NCBI RefSeq assembly: GCF_000699445.3
Contig: NC_067199.1
Span: forward strand, 28,480,402-28,544,401
Direction of reading: 5' to 3'
DNA length: 64,000 nucleotides
Source of the DNA: Schistosoma haematobium
Taxonomy: Eukaryota > Platyhelminthes > Trematoda > Strigeidida > Schistosomatidae
The position numbers and the translations under genes were made by a program. Shown piece after piece: positions 12,682-24,400 of the stretch (position 1 is its first letter; every line of letters begins with the position of its first letter). Under the pieces are notes generated by a model. That model had not been told where the DNA came from. It saw only the letters and a program-made list of their open reading frames with translations, and ran no database searches.

Positions 12682-15026
12682 CTACAAAAAAGTATAAAGG
12701 TTGAAGTCGGATAAGGTTAAAAATCAAGTAAATGAGGACAGTAATCGAAATAAACATATGAACTGTTACAAGGTTTAATAAAAACCAATCAAGACAGCCA
12801 GACCAGCGTCGATCATAAGTAAAGAAATCTGAAAAGCGTACTTCCATTTGAAGTTTATGCTGATTGTGGATTCCAGAAGAACGATGAAGGCTTCATGAAT
12901 AAACTACTCTACTAAAAAAGTTACTAAGTATCGTCATCCCTAAAGCACTTACGTTATTGTTAAGAAGGAAGTACAGGCACCATTCATATTGTTCAACATA
13001 AAAGTGATGACAAACAGTCAGTCATACTACTGAGACTCATATCAATGAATGTCCCAACTTTTAATATAAATTGATTAGAACTTCGGATGGTAATGTAACT
13101 AGTTAGTGTTCACAATTTAACACGAGAATCTAAGTAACACATAACTCCTAAATGAAGATAAATATGCTTCAGTGATAGTGACTAACTTAAGTGACGGAAA
13201 GATGTTCTGAAGATTTTTTTATTTGTTTTTTCTGAATATCAGAGGCCAAGTGGTTTAAAATTGCACTAATACATTTAGAATCGGAAAAAAACTGTTTATA
13301 AGTTTAACATCTATCAAGCTTCATGAAATAGCTTAAATCCATTTACGTATTAATGAATGATCGCTTACTAGTGAATGTAATATTTCATGCGTAGCAACAA
13401 ACAGTGAACGCATTTTATCGTTATATTCATTACTTAATGTATCAGGACAGAAATTGATGTAGCCAGCCATAGGGCTAAAAGAAGGAACAAAATAACGAAA
13501 ATTTGACAAGACAGGAAAAAAATATAGCCTTTCTACAGACTAATTTAGAGTTTATCAACAAAACATTTAATGGTTAGTAGATATTATTTACTCGGCTTTT
13601 AGACATTCCAGTCTAAAATTAAACTGGTCACAATTGGACAAGTAGATAAAATAAAACCTTTTATGCTATGAATTTCGCATTAAATGAAGCATAAAAGCGA
13701 GTAGAAATAAAATATTTGAATATGAGCTGACTGTCTTAGTAATTTGGCCAGTAAATAATTTATTAGTGGAACGGTGACTTTGTAGTTATAGCATTTATTT
13801 ATTAGCAAATAGATCTCAGATTCTCTTCTAATGGTTTCTGTGGACTGTTGGTATCACACAAACAGAGTAAATTGAACTGAAGTAGATGAACTTGCACACA
13901 GCTAATGAGATAATATCAATTATTTAAAACATTTACACACTAACTAACAGTCAGACCATGACCAAAATGAGGGTACTGACCTCGGTAGTAAACCAATTCT
14001 ACCTATTAACAAGTGAATTGTAGCTTAAAAAGCTGTGAAAAGATACAATATTACCCTATGTTTTGACTTCAATTTGTAGAATTAAAAAGAAACAAGTCTG
14101 TAAATCACATTTGTCCAGTAAATAATCTACATGCACTCTTTTAAACACAGTAAGTAGATATTAAAATTTTATAGAAGGAATTGGATGCTGTAAAAAGTGA
14201 CATAAGATGCTTGGTTAAAATATTAAGAATTCCGATTAAAACAAGATTATATTTTTTATAAAAAAGTTAATCTACCGATCAGTATTAGCTTCTAGCTGAC
14301 AGTGTGCAGCATAACCTAGGACTTTTGCAGTATTACATCTATGTGTTCTAAGCGATGAAATATAGAGTATGAAGTTGGCACGGTATATACCTTCGCCCTT
14401 GCGACCTGAAATCATTGAGGTTCCATTATAAATAAACCTGCACTGCTGATAAAAACAAGTGAAAATTTTCAATAAATAAAAAAAGGCTTTTTACATTTAA
14501 ATGTGACACTGGAATGTTTATAGGTCCACATTTTGTCCATTCCACACAACCATTGACACAAAATGTCAAGAGTTGATTATCAAAAGTCATCAACTTTGTA
14601 GCACCATCAACACAAACTCTGGAAACACTGAACGATTAAATCGCTTACACTTACCTGTCAAGTGTTAATCTTCTGGGCACGGTATGAGACTGACGTAACA
14701 GTAGAGCATCTTCCCAAAACTCAATTGCTACTTCAATTACATCTCTCTAAGAAGAGATATATCAGTTAGGCAAAACCTACCTTAATATCCTGGAAATTTT
14801 TGAGAGATTTAATTGACCTATCATAATGGGTATGAATTCTTAATTCTGTTTGTGAATTACGACGAATAAGTTTTTGCACATCCGAAGACACCACATGAGT
14901 TACAACTTCAGAGTGATTTATCACACCATGGTGACACAATGTAGAAAAGCGATCATATCTCAATCCACTGATAATGAAATGAACCCCAAAAATCGGAAAT
15001 AGAATAATATCTTTTATTTTCCACAT
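12569..15026 (-). CDS. Leishmanolysin/invadolysin-type (M8) zinc metalloprotease, N-terminal six exons
   Basis: Six minus-strand exons join in phase: 15026-14781, 14746-14655, 14627-14495, 14445-14276, 13474-13369 and 12681-12569, giving about 286 residues. The start at 15026 is chosen because it opens a signal peptide (MWKIKDIILFPIFGVHFIIS). Family landmarks in order are RIHTHYDRS near residue 65, TKCGPINIP near 145, GYAAHCQLEANTDR near 205, GYINFCP near 220, HEILHSL at 243-249 continuing as GF, and FAFYRDKQNRPLTPRD near 260. M8 enzymes are secreted or GPI-anchored peptidases, and His243, Glu244 and His247 would be two zinc ligands and the catalytic acid. Family members usually exceed 500 residues. 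The exons for the third zinc His and the C-terminal half were not found, so the gene is truncated or its later exons are unrecognised. Schistosomes are known to have several M8 paralogues, so I give no symbol. Confidence 0.85.
13369..13474 (-). CDS. M8 protease exon 5 (catalytic HEILHSL)
   Basis: A 106-nt exon giving R-PMAGYINFCPDTLS and ending ATHEILHSL. This is the zinc-binding HExxH helix. The GF that completes HExxHxxGF is at the start of the next exon. Acceptor CTTTTAG, donor GTAAGC. Confidence 0.88.
14276..14445 (-). CDS. M8 protease exon 4 (AAHCQLE motif)
   Basis: A 170-nt exon with NFILYISSLRTHRC and GYAAHCQLEANTDR, a close match to the segment just before the catalytic helix in leishmanolysins. 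It ends in phase 2, with a GTAGAT donor. Confidence 0.85.
14495..14627 (-). CDS. M8 protease exon 3 (Cys-rich, TKCGP motif)
   Basis: A 133-nt exon with four cysteines, ending WTKCGPINIPVSHLN. TKCGP is a family landmark in invadolysins. The donor is the weak GTAAAA. Phase fits on both sides. Confidence 0.78.
14655..14746 (-). CDS. M8 protease exon 2
   Basis: A 92-nt exon between a TCTTCTTAG acceptor and a GTAAGT donor. It encodes RDVIEVAIEFWEDALLLRQS and onward. The EFWEDAL helix and following basic stretch match the invadolysin region before the Cys-rich segment. It ends in phase 2. Confidence 0.75.
14781..15026 (-). CDS. M8 protease exon 1 (signal peptide and propeptide start)
   Basis: It encodes residues 1-82. 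Hydrophobic residues 6-22 form a signal peptide, and the exon ends FQDIK before a GTAGGT donor at 14780. The phase is 0. The GLRYDRFSTLCHHG segment after the signal peptide should be the start of the propeptide. Confidence 0.8.
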
Positions 15027-16800
15027 AACACTTCATCCAAAGGTTATGAATAAGTCCGCCAGAATTGAACTGAACTACCTATCTCAAATTACGGGATAAA
15101 GAGGTTATGAAAATAGAACCAATAGTTAATTTAGCATTGAGAGCATTCAGGGGTTAGAAAAAATAACATTATTTACTGAGACTGAAATTTATTGGACAAA
15201 AATCCGAAGGACCATTGTGGTTTGGATGGTTTAGGGACTAGATATAACAAGACCAAACTAGAATTTGTCATTTCATTAATAAACTGTGCAGTAGGAATGT
15301 TAGTGAGAGGAGTGGCAATGACTCAAGTAGAAAGCTCCAGGTAGACAGATTTTCGATCATTCGCATAAGATACCATCAGACAAAGAGGTCATAAATATAC
15401 ACTCAGTTCAAATAGAAACTACCAACTGCCTATGCATAAACCTCCAAAGTTTGTCCACTAGAATGAGTGGGTTGCGGGGGTTACATAAATCAAATAATGT
15501 TGGTCTCACAAGCACAACAGAAATGTGGATAACTTGAACAATTGACTAAGAACGAACCATAGTTGGCATGTCCTTTTTATGAGACTACAGAAACGTGGGG
15601 TCCTGCTCTATACTTACTGCCTAGAGGTATTTCATCTAAACGCTCAAGGGTTTGATTGCTTCAACGGATCTGAAAGATTACTTAACACTAAAAGGTGTTT
15701 GATTGTAATTATTTATTGAAAACCTATCGCCGACGCCAAATGAGACAACCATATTTTGGAAGGACCAAGTTATTACTTTATATTAGTACACGAGCACATC
15801 TGAAGCTTAAGAGAATTCAGTCATTTAAAGTCAGCTTCACTAAATATGTACATTGAAGGAATAACCAGGGACCGTCGCTCTTAGTCTGGATCTTTACTAA
15901 TGAAACATTTCCATTTAGTAAAGTGATTCTAGAGTTTTTAAGTAAGGTGATATACACTCCAATCTTATTCATAAGGACGAACTAAAATGACCTGTGAACA
16001 ATAGATGATAAGATTTAAAACAATTGAATATTATAGCATTAAAGGGCAATCTTAAACTGATAGAGTGAGAAGCTAATACTCTGTCTGACGCACTAGGAAA
16101 TCTTGGACAACATTATCTAATGTACTACCAATCGGTCTGTCCCGCAAACAGCTTCGAAAACTTTGAGACAATTCGAAGTTATATGACGGAGCATTTTTAA
16201 ACAGGTACTCAGTTACCAGTGGTTCACTAGTTTTCATATTTAAGTAATTAGATACTTAACACCATGATAAATTATTGATTTTTTCATAACTCAGGTATCT
16301 TACAAAATGTTGCTTTTTACTGGTGGCGCAACATTTCAGAGGAAAATCCACAACAAAAAGGGAAGGTTAGCAGTTTAGGGGAATCTGACACGCAGCCAAG
16401 GTTAGGAACACAACAGAATAATAATATGTAACTTCGAAGAATGTGAAGTAACCTATCTGAATCACACTACAAGCTACATGTAATACTTAAATAATTCTTA
16501 GCAAGAAGTGTCCTTGGTATCAAAATACTTAGGTGTATTCGTACCTTAAAATCTAACACAATATTCCAGTTGTGACAAAAATGACTTTTGAGTCAAAATT
16601 GCACTAGAATTTTTGAGGCATGCTCTCAAGTAGTTTTATTACGAAAATATCTTGTTCGGCTTTGCATGGAATCTAAAAACAACGTTTTGTCCGTCACTCC
16701 GAAAGGATAAGAATATATTGGAGGATATCTTAACTCCCCAAGCAACACAAAAAGGGGAAATAAAGCGGACGAAAGCGTAAATAAAGGGGAAATGTCGCTT
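15027..16800. other. Intergenic region upstream of the minus-strand protease
   Basis: This should include the 5' UTR and promoter of the protease. No promoter element can be named, and no repeat family was recognised with confidence. Confidence 0.4.
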
Positions 16801-16810
16801 TTCCCCTTAC

Positions 16811-17020
16811 GTCGTGTATTTGGGGAAAATTTGTCGACGATTCTACGTAACGCACAGTGTTTGAATGAACCGCATCCGGAACTGCAGTTTTCATAAACTT
16901 CGACAAATTAAGGGCCGATCGGTCCACAAGATTGGTTCGTGGTCCAGAAAATCGTCTTGGCAATGGGTACACCCAGTCTTCAGTCTTCAGTAATAAGGAC
17001 AGTAGGTTGATGAATCTGTG
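16811..17020 (-). other. Candidate minus-strand exon in a GC-richer block
   Basis: This block is visibly richer in GC and CpG than its surroundings. The minus strand is open through TEDWVYPLPRR and SALNLSKFMKTAVPDAV to FPQIHD, followed by a good GTAAGG donor at 16810. The acceptor side is unclear, and I do not recognise the protein. It could be an exon of a small gene, an upstream exon, a repeat, or CpG-rich promoter sequence between the two divergent genes. Confidence 0.3.
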
Positions 17021-17606
17021 TTAATCCTGACACTGCTTTTCAGTGAAGGTCCAGCTTCTCCTTGAAAGTATTCACCCATTGCCATCCTCTGAAATATTTA
17101 CTGTGGTTTAGTCTAAATGCAAGACAAATGGGGAACATTGAAAAGTTAGAAGCACAAAAAGTGTACTATTAACTTTCATTGGTAGTCAAGTTTTGTGATT
17201 CCCTACTATGCAGTAGGAAATCCATCAAGTACATAATGAGTAGTTCTAAAATGTCAGGAAAAATAATATATCACATATTTTAAATAAAATATTTACGACT
17301 ATATGTGTAAGATTACTTGACAAAGAACACAAAACTAAGCCTCATTAAAATATGCGTAAACATATAACTATACCTGTAGTGCCGAAAAGATTGAAATTTC
17401 GCCACAATTCGGAAATATATAACTCAAATGGTCACCTAAAATGTCATTTTAATTGGTTGATTTTTGATGTTAAGGTTCATAAAACTAATTATTGTAGAAG
17501 TTTGTTAGAAAATGTTTTAAATATACCCGTTAAATCAAATCTTCCAGCACGTGAGAAAGGTGGATCGTTGAATGTCCAGAATGTTCTTATATCTGTATGA
17601 GAAAAC

Positions 17607-18445
17607 ATGGTATTCGAAAAGACTGGGAAAGTTACCATATCCGTAGTTGGGTATCCAGGCTCAGGAACGGATGTTCGTCAACATGTTGGGAAATCTTGTC
17701 TCATAAACCGTTTTATGGCCCCATACAGGTTCAATGAAAACCACTTGTCAATTTTAAGTCTGTCAGATTATGATAGTGAAGTGATCTGTTCAAGCCACTG
17801 GCTATATTGGGGAGACAGTAGTGTGAATGTTAACGGCTGTAAACTACATATCCAAATAATTGAGCAGTGTGACTTTGTGGATGACCATCTTTTCCAACCT
17901 CTTTTCGAACCGAGACCATATGCAGAACGATGTTTGGACTTTAAAATCACCTTGCATTCAAGAAAGTTGTGTTACGTTTGTAAGGAGCAGCTTGGGCATG
18001 AGTCGGCTTTTCCTCAGGTTTATCTTGAACCCACCACTTTATTTGTAGATGTCTTTGTATGTGTATATGACATGTCATTATGTGGTCCTTCAGCTCTGCA
18101 ACAGGCTGCCTTTTTAGGTCATGTCATCACTCGTCTTTCGTCTCTTAAGTTTCCAGTGGTTGTCGCAACATCTAAACATGATATGAATGTTTCTCGTCAG
18201 GCCTCAACTCTCTTTAAAGATACACTCAGTGGATGTAAAAAACATTGGATGAAAAATCTGTGTATCGTAGAAACATCTTCACGTCTAAATGTAAATGTCA
18301 AAACTGTTTTTCAATGTGCTGCAGTTTTTGGACATCACAAACGTGCTAATAAGTACAAACTCCATACTGGCCTTTTACGTTGTTCACTCAGAAAATCATC
18401 CAACGAACGCAAGCCGTTCCCTATGTGTTTCGGAAAGTCAGTGTG
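17607..18445 (+). CDS. RhoGAPp190: p190-like exon 1: N-terminal GTPase domain
   Basis: It starts at ATG 17607, giving MVFEKTGKVTISVVGYPGSG, close to where p190 proteins start. The P-loop region HVGKSCLINRF has the p190-type insertion before GKS. SDYDSEVICSSHWLYWG and IEQCDFVDDHLFQP are p190 hallmarks. The G4 motif is ATSKHD in place of the usual TKCD, and G5 is ETSSRLNVNV. The exon ends in phase 2 before GTAAGT. The open frame just upstream (17352-17600) stops before this ATG and is probably 5' UTR. Confidence 0.88.
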
Positions 18446-21400
18446 GTAAGTCTCGTCAATAATTGGTTAAACTTTGTTTAATAGGTGATATGGTAATTTA
18501 TATGTTAAGTCCTCCCATATTTCATTTGCAATAATTAACCGATTATTAGAGACTGTCAAGACAAATAGTAGTTCAAGGAAAGTGTACCTACTTACCCAAT
18601 AGTCAAAATATTGTCTACAAAACCATAAAGCTTATTATTATTTCATGTGAATTGATCTTTAGTGATGTCTGTTTATTACTCTAAAATATAGTATGGCTAT
18701 AGTGTTTGCTACTATCACTTTACGATTTAATTGTATGGACAGTCAAAATTATTAAGCACATCAGCCCTTAGCATCAGTGATATTCTTCGAAGTGTTTGTT
18801 GAGATACTGTTAGTTGTCCATGTTAGTATGGTTTTTTGTTATCTTCAAGTTGTTTTAAATCTACACAATTGATTGGCACACAAATAAAACAATGGTATTT
18901 TCCAAAGGCTACGTAAAAATTTCATGATTTCGTGCTTTGATCTATTTAGGGGCTACTATCGTCTATCATATGTTACGTTTTTATGCATTCTAGCTAATGG
19001 AATGTTAATTTCTTAACGCTTTAACCTAAGTATGCGATGAAGCATAATGATTACTATATAGGCGGATAAAATGTGATATTCCTTTTCGTAGGTGTTCAGA
19101 ACTTTTAGAAATATATTCCGTACTCACTAATAGTGAAAAAAGTTTTTCTACAGGCTCTATAAAGTTCATCCCTTAGAACTTGGCTTTTGAGAAAGGTGGA
19201 AATAATTGGTGTGATTGTTTCCATCAGGTTAGTAGATACGTGAGATCCATCTAAGGGAATTGGAAAACCCTGATCGCAAACCAATGGTGCAAATAGGCTC
19301 CAGGATCCTGAGGAAACAAATGGCCTATGAACCTATTGTTGTCCACCGGCTACCATGAGACTATCTAATGTCACTCCACTGCCTTATGGATTAGACCTTT
19401 AGGTCAAAGGCACGGGTATTGGCCCCTTAAGAAAAACACCTTCGGTTAGGGCGCTCAGACAGTATTCCAGTCCTTACATAAATCGAATTTGTGTCGAATA
19501 GATATTTGGTGCCTGCTTGTACCAATATTTATGTGTTTTAATCGATAAACGTTAGTATACCAATAGCCTTCCAAGCTGTCATCATTTCTTCAACAATATA
19601 TTTATCACCATCCTTGGAACAAAACTAAATTGTCTCGTTTTGAGCAAGTTAATGGTACTGTTTATATAAAACCACCCGGGCTCATTGAAGACTGTAAGTA
19701 TGGCTTTCTCGGAAAAGGCTATCAACCATCTACCATACGAAATGCTTTTAAGTTAGAAATAATACATACTATAGCCCACATAGTGGGTGCAAAAATAATT
19801 TTAGTTTAAACATGTCATCAGTTGTTTTAAAATATTGATGTCCATTATGTTGCCCAGTGTACGCAAAATATGTTAACAACTGAATCCCGTTATAAACGTT
19901 ACATATCAACTGTTTTTACACTGGTTAATATAAAGACCTACTTGGTTTATTTTCATATTTACTGAATAAGATTTCAAACAAAATATTATGCTTTATTTCA
20001 TTATAATATGTGATAATATTTTCGAAGCTTTATTTGGTCATTGATATTATTTCAATATGTCATTAAGTGAATAACCAAGCTTGAGATTATAGTACTCAAT
20101 ATTTCCACTGTAGTCCCAAATATATCTTATTGCTAATTTAAACTTTTCGTACCTTTAGGATGTCTTAAATTCTTTATTCTCATAAAATCTCACCGCGGTT
20201 TCCACATAAGTACCTCTATTTACTTTCATATTTCTTCTAGGTCTAGTATACGTTGGGTTCAATATGGTACCAGTTCATGTGATACAAACGTCCATTCGAT
20301 TAGCAGCGAATCTCCAAATGTTCGACATGTATCTTATTTTCCTCCACTTGTACAGTCTCTCACATTTCCTAAACAGCATAATAAACTAAGAATTCCTGAA
20401 CGAATCATTTTACCACAGGTTTGTTAAATTAATTTTTACCAATAGTTTCGTGGAAATTGTTATGCCATGTTTTCTTGTTGCTCTTATCATTCTTAATAAT
20501 TTCATATATTAGTTGATTATCATTATTTTCTTCAACAAATATTCTATTAATATCATGTTTCAAGTGTTCATCTTGTATTTTCGACTACGTTCTAACCAAT
20601 ACTCACATTTTTCTCAGTTTTGCACTATATTTGTGTAGTAAGTCTTTTTATTCATCTTGTGTATTATTCTAGCCTATCATTCATCTAACTACTCAGTGGT
20701 TAATTTTCTACTAAAGGCTTAGTTATTGGTTTGGAATACACAGACAGTCTAGTCCGACTAAGTGAAGATACTGATGTTATGTAGTCTTCTGATCTCCTTG
20801 ACCGACAATACAAGCATGCTTAGAATGTGTTTCCCTCCTTTTAGGTGCATATTTTTGCTTAAACTGTCCATTTTATATTACTACAAGACTTTAAAACGTG
20901 GGCGTGTGGGCAAACTCCAGGTTTTGATCATTTATTTCGTCGAAGCATTGCTCTTGTATAGTGAAACGACCAAGTATGCAGTATTGTGGTTTCACCCAGA
21001 GTACTAGGCGATGGTAAACCGGTCGATACGATATTGAATCTTCAACTGGGATAGTTTGGACCTGTGTTACCTATGCCTAACCATTGGCTACCTCGACGGT
21101 GGATGTTAGCTGATGTTGGAAGAAAGCTAGGGGCAACAAATTTAAGACGTGACACCGGTCCATAAACTTGTTGACCGTTAATGTAAACCATATTGGTAAA
21201 GTCAGACAATCTGGTTGGTGTCTGCATGCTGGATTCGTCAGGCGATATGACTCAGTCATGATCGTGCAGGTATATTCGCTCTTTGGTTTGTGCTACATAT
21301 GAGGTTCTTATATTATTTTATGCATACTTACCTGTCCTATCTTTTCAAACTTTGTTCCTGATGTTTGATTTTCATCGTTATCATTAATACTATTCTATGT

Positions 21401-24400
21401 CGACTCTTACTATTTATCTCCTGACCGTTGTTGCTACCTTGACGTGGTGGTCGGGCTTGCCTATCGTGATGAAGCAACCGAGCTATACTGGCTGGAACAA
21501 CCGTTCCTCAAGGTCCTACCATGTCAGACAGGTCGGTTGAAGAGCGGTAAGACTTAAAGCAACAAATCCAAGGTCCGAAGGCGAAGTCGTACTGCTGACT
21601 GTATAGCGGTGTGACGGCAGTAAGGCGTTCCCTTCAGACAACCAGCATAACAGCGATACTTCCTTCCTACAAGGAGGGGTGTGTTTAGAAAAGTTTGACC
21701 GTAAGAATCCACACAGCGCCTTATCCCATGGATATCCGTCTCCGGCGGTAAGGTCTCAACAAGTACGGAGCTAACACAAAAATTACTCACAAAAAGGTCT
21801 CGTGTGACCGACCTCAAGCAGTTATCTCTTGGGTAGTGTGGTCAAGCTCTCAAGTCACTAAGACCACCTTTAATCGAATTTCGTTTTCAGGTACCTCCAG
21901 AAGAACCCTTCCACGGTGTGGTCAGCCGGGAAGTGACAACCGCCGTCATACCTCTAATAGCACTCAAGATCACTGTATTCATAGTCAACTTCCCTCTTCA
22001 ATATCATTATCCCTCATACATCGACTTAATTCTAAACTTCCTCTCTTGGCTTCCCCAAGTGTCACCATAGCCAACGATTCTAGTGCGTAAAATACTGTCC
22101 CAGGTCTACTTAAACCTCGCTCCAAACTACACGTTGGAGCCTTCAACGTACGCATTCTATGTCAAGTCAGCCAACAGGCCTCCTTGGCTAAAACCCTAGA
22201 ATCTCGTACCATTGATGTATGCTGTGTCTCTGAAACACGCATACAGGATCCCAGTGTGGTAATTTACTTGACCTCACCTCGGCAAAACGGAGAGCCGAAG
22301 AGATACACCCTCGGTGTATCTGGTGACCCGACGGCCATTTTTTGTGGACTGGCAGGAGTAGGCATAGCAATAAGCATGAAGGCGGAACAAGCACTGCTAG
22401 AGTGGATCCCGTTAACAGTCGTTTATGTTCTGTTCGGCTAAACGGCTCCGTAAGAAGTCGGAAGGATGGGGGCACACGTCGTTACCTTTTTGTCGTTTCT
22501 GCCTACACTCCCACCGACTGTAGCTTATATGAAGTGAAAGATGAATTTTACAGAAAGCTATCTGAACTTATTCAGAAGGTTAAACGTTCAGACATAGTAC
22601 TCGTAGCAGGTGACTTTAATGCCCAGATAGGTAGTTTAAACCAAACAGAAAGGCATTTAGGTGGGTATTTTAGTATTCCGGCACAACGAACAGATAATGG
22701 TGATCGTCTGCTGCAACTGTGCTCAGACAATCGTTTATCTTTATTAAACACAAATTTTAAGCATAAGGAGAGACATCGTCTAACATGGCGACCCCCTACA
22801 CCAAACCAACGATGGACTCAAATAGACCATATTGCCATCAAGTTATCGTTGGAAAGGGTCGTTAGAAGATTGTCGTTCATTCTGGAGTACCTACTTGGAC
22901 TCCGACCACGCCCTAATACGGGCACGCATCTGCTTGCGCCTCGCTGGACGCATAAAAGCCACAGTAAAAAGACCCATTAGAACTGAATTGAGTAGCGAGA
23001 AAACCAAAAGTAAGTTCCAGGAACAACTGACGTCACAATTAGGTAGTTCTGAAAACGAGGTTGACTCAGATGTTGCTTGGAAAGCTATACAAACAGCTGT
23101 GGAAACAGCAGTGACATCTATCAGTGATTTAAATCAAAGGATTACAAAGAACTAATGGATTTCCTCAATGTCTATTGCACTGATGGATTCTCGCAAACTC
23201 GTCTCATCAGGCTCTGAACACGATGAAGAGCGACAACAAATCATATCTAGGTTAACCAAAAGTCTAAGGAACGACCGTGAGCAGTGGTGGGCAATGAAAG
23301 CAAAAGAGATGGAAAAGGCGGCGACTATAGGGAACACAAAACAGCTTTACAGACTAATAAAAGAAACTGGAATTAATAAGTCAAGTGTAAGTCAGACTAG
23401 TTTGAAAAAAGACGATACTCTCATCTGCTCTCAGTCCAGACGTTTAGAACGATGGGCGGAACATTTTAGAGAACAGTTCAGTTGGCCTTCCGCTACTCTA
23501 CAACTACCCTCCATTCCCAGACAGTGTGAACGGGACATTGAAGTAGGTCCCCCAGCTCTAGCAGAAGTTCAAAAGGCTATAGTTAATCTGAAATGAGGAA
23601 CGGCAGCTGGTCCAGATGGATTGGCTCCAGAGGTCTTTAAGGATGGTGGTCCAATTTTAGCGATTAGGTTGACTAATATTTTAGCTAAGATCTGGGAGTT
23701 AGACGTTATTCCATCTAACTGGTCACAATCACTTATCGTCCCAATATATAAGAGAGGGTTAAAATCATCCTGTGACAACCATAGAGGGATTAGTTTAACT
23801 AATATAGTATCTAAAATACTAGCCTCGATAATTATCAGACGCCTAACTAAGACTCGTGAACTGCAAACACGAGAGAATCAAGCTGGCTTCAGACCTGGTC
23901 GTGGCTGCATCGACCACATATTCACCATTCGTCAGGTTCTAGAACATAGGCATACTTATCGGCGTCCGACAATGGTGGTCTTTCCTGACTTAAAAGCAGC
24001 ATTTGACTCGGTAGACCGCGAGACTCTGTGGCAGTGTCTGTCATTGAAAGGCGTACCTCAGAAGTACATAAACCTTGTGAAGGCTCTTTACTCGAACACT
24101 ACCAGTCGAGTGAGAGCTTATGGCGAACTGTCATCTGATTTTGCAACCTCAAGTGGTGTCCGTCAAGGCTGTCCACTTTCTCCATTTTTGTTTAACTTCA
24201 TCATAGACTTATTGATGGAAATAACATTCGCGTCTACTGAACTCTCGGGTATTGATCTCCTTCCACGAGGTCCACTTATCGACTTAAAATACGTAGATGA
24301 CATAGTCCTGTTTGGTGAAGGCGCTGATAAAATACAGTCTTTTGGTAGCACTGAGCAACAATGCCAGAATGTTTGGAATGCGCTTCTCTCCCTCTAAATG

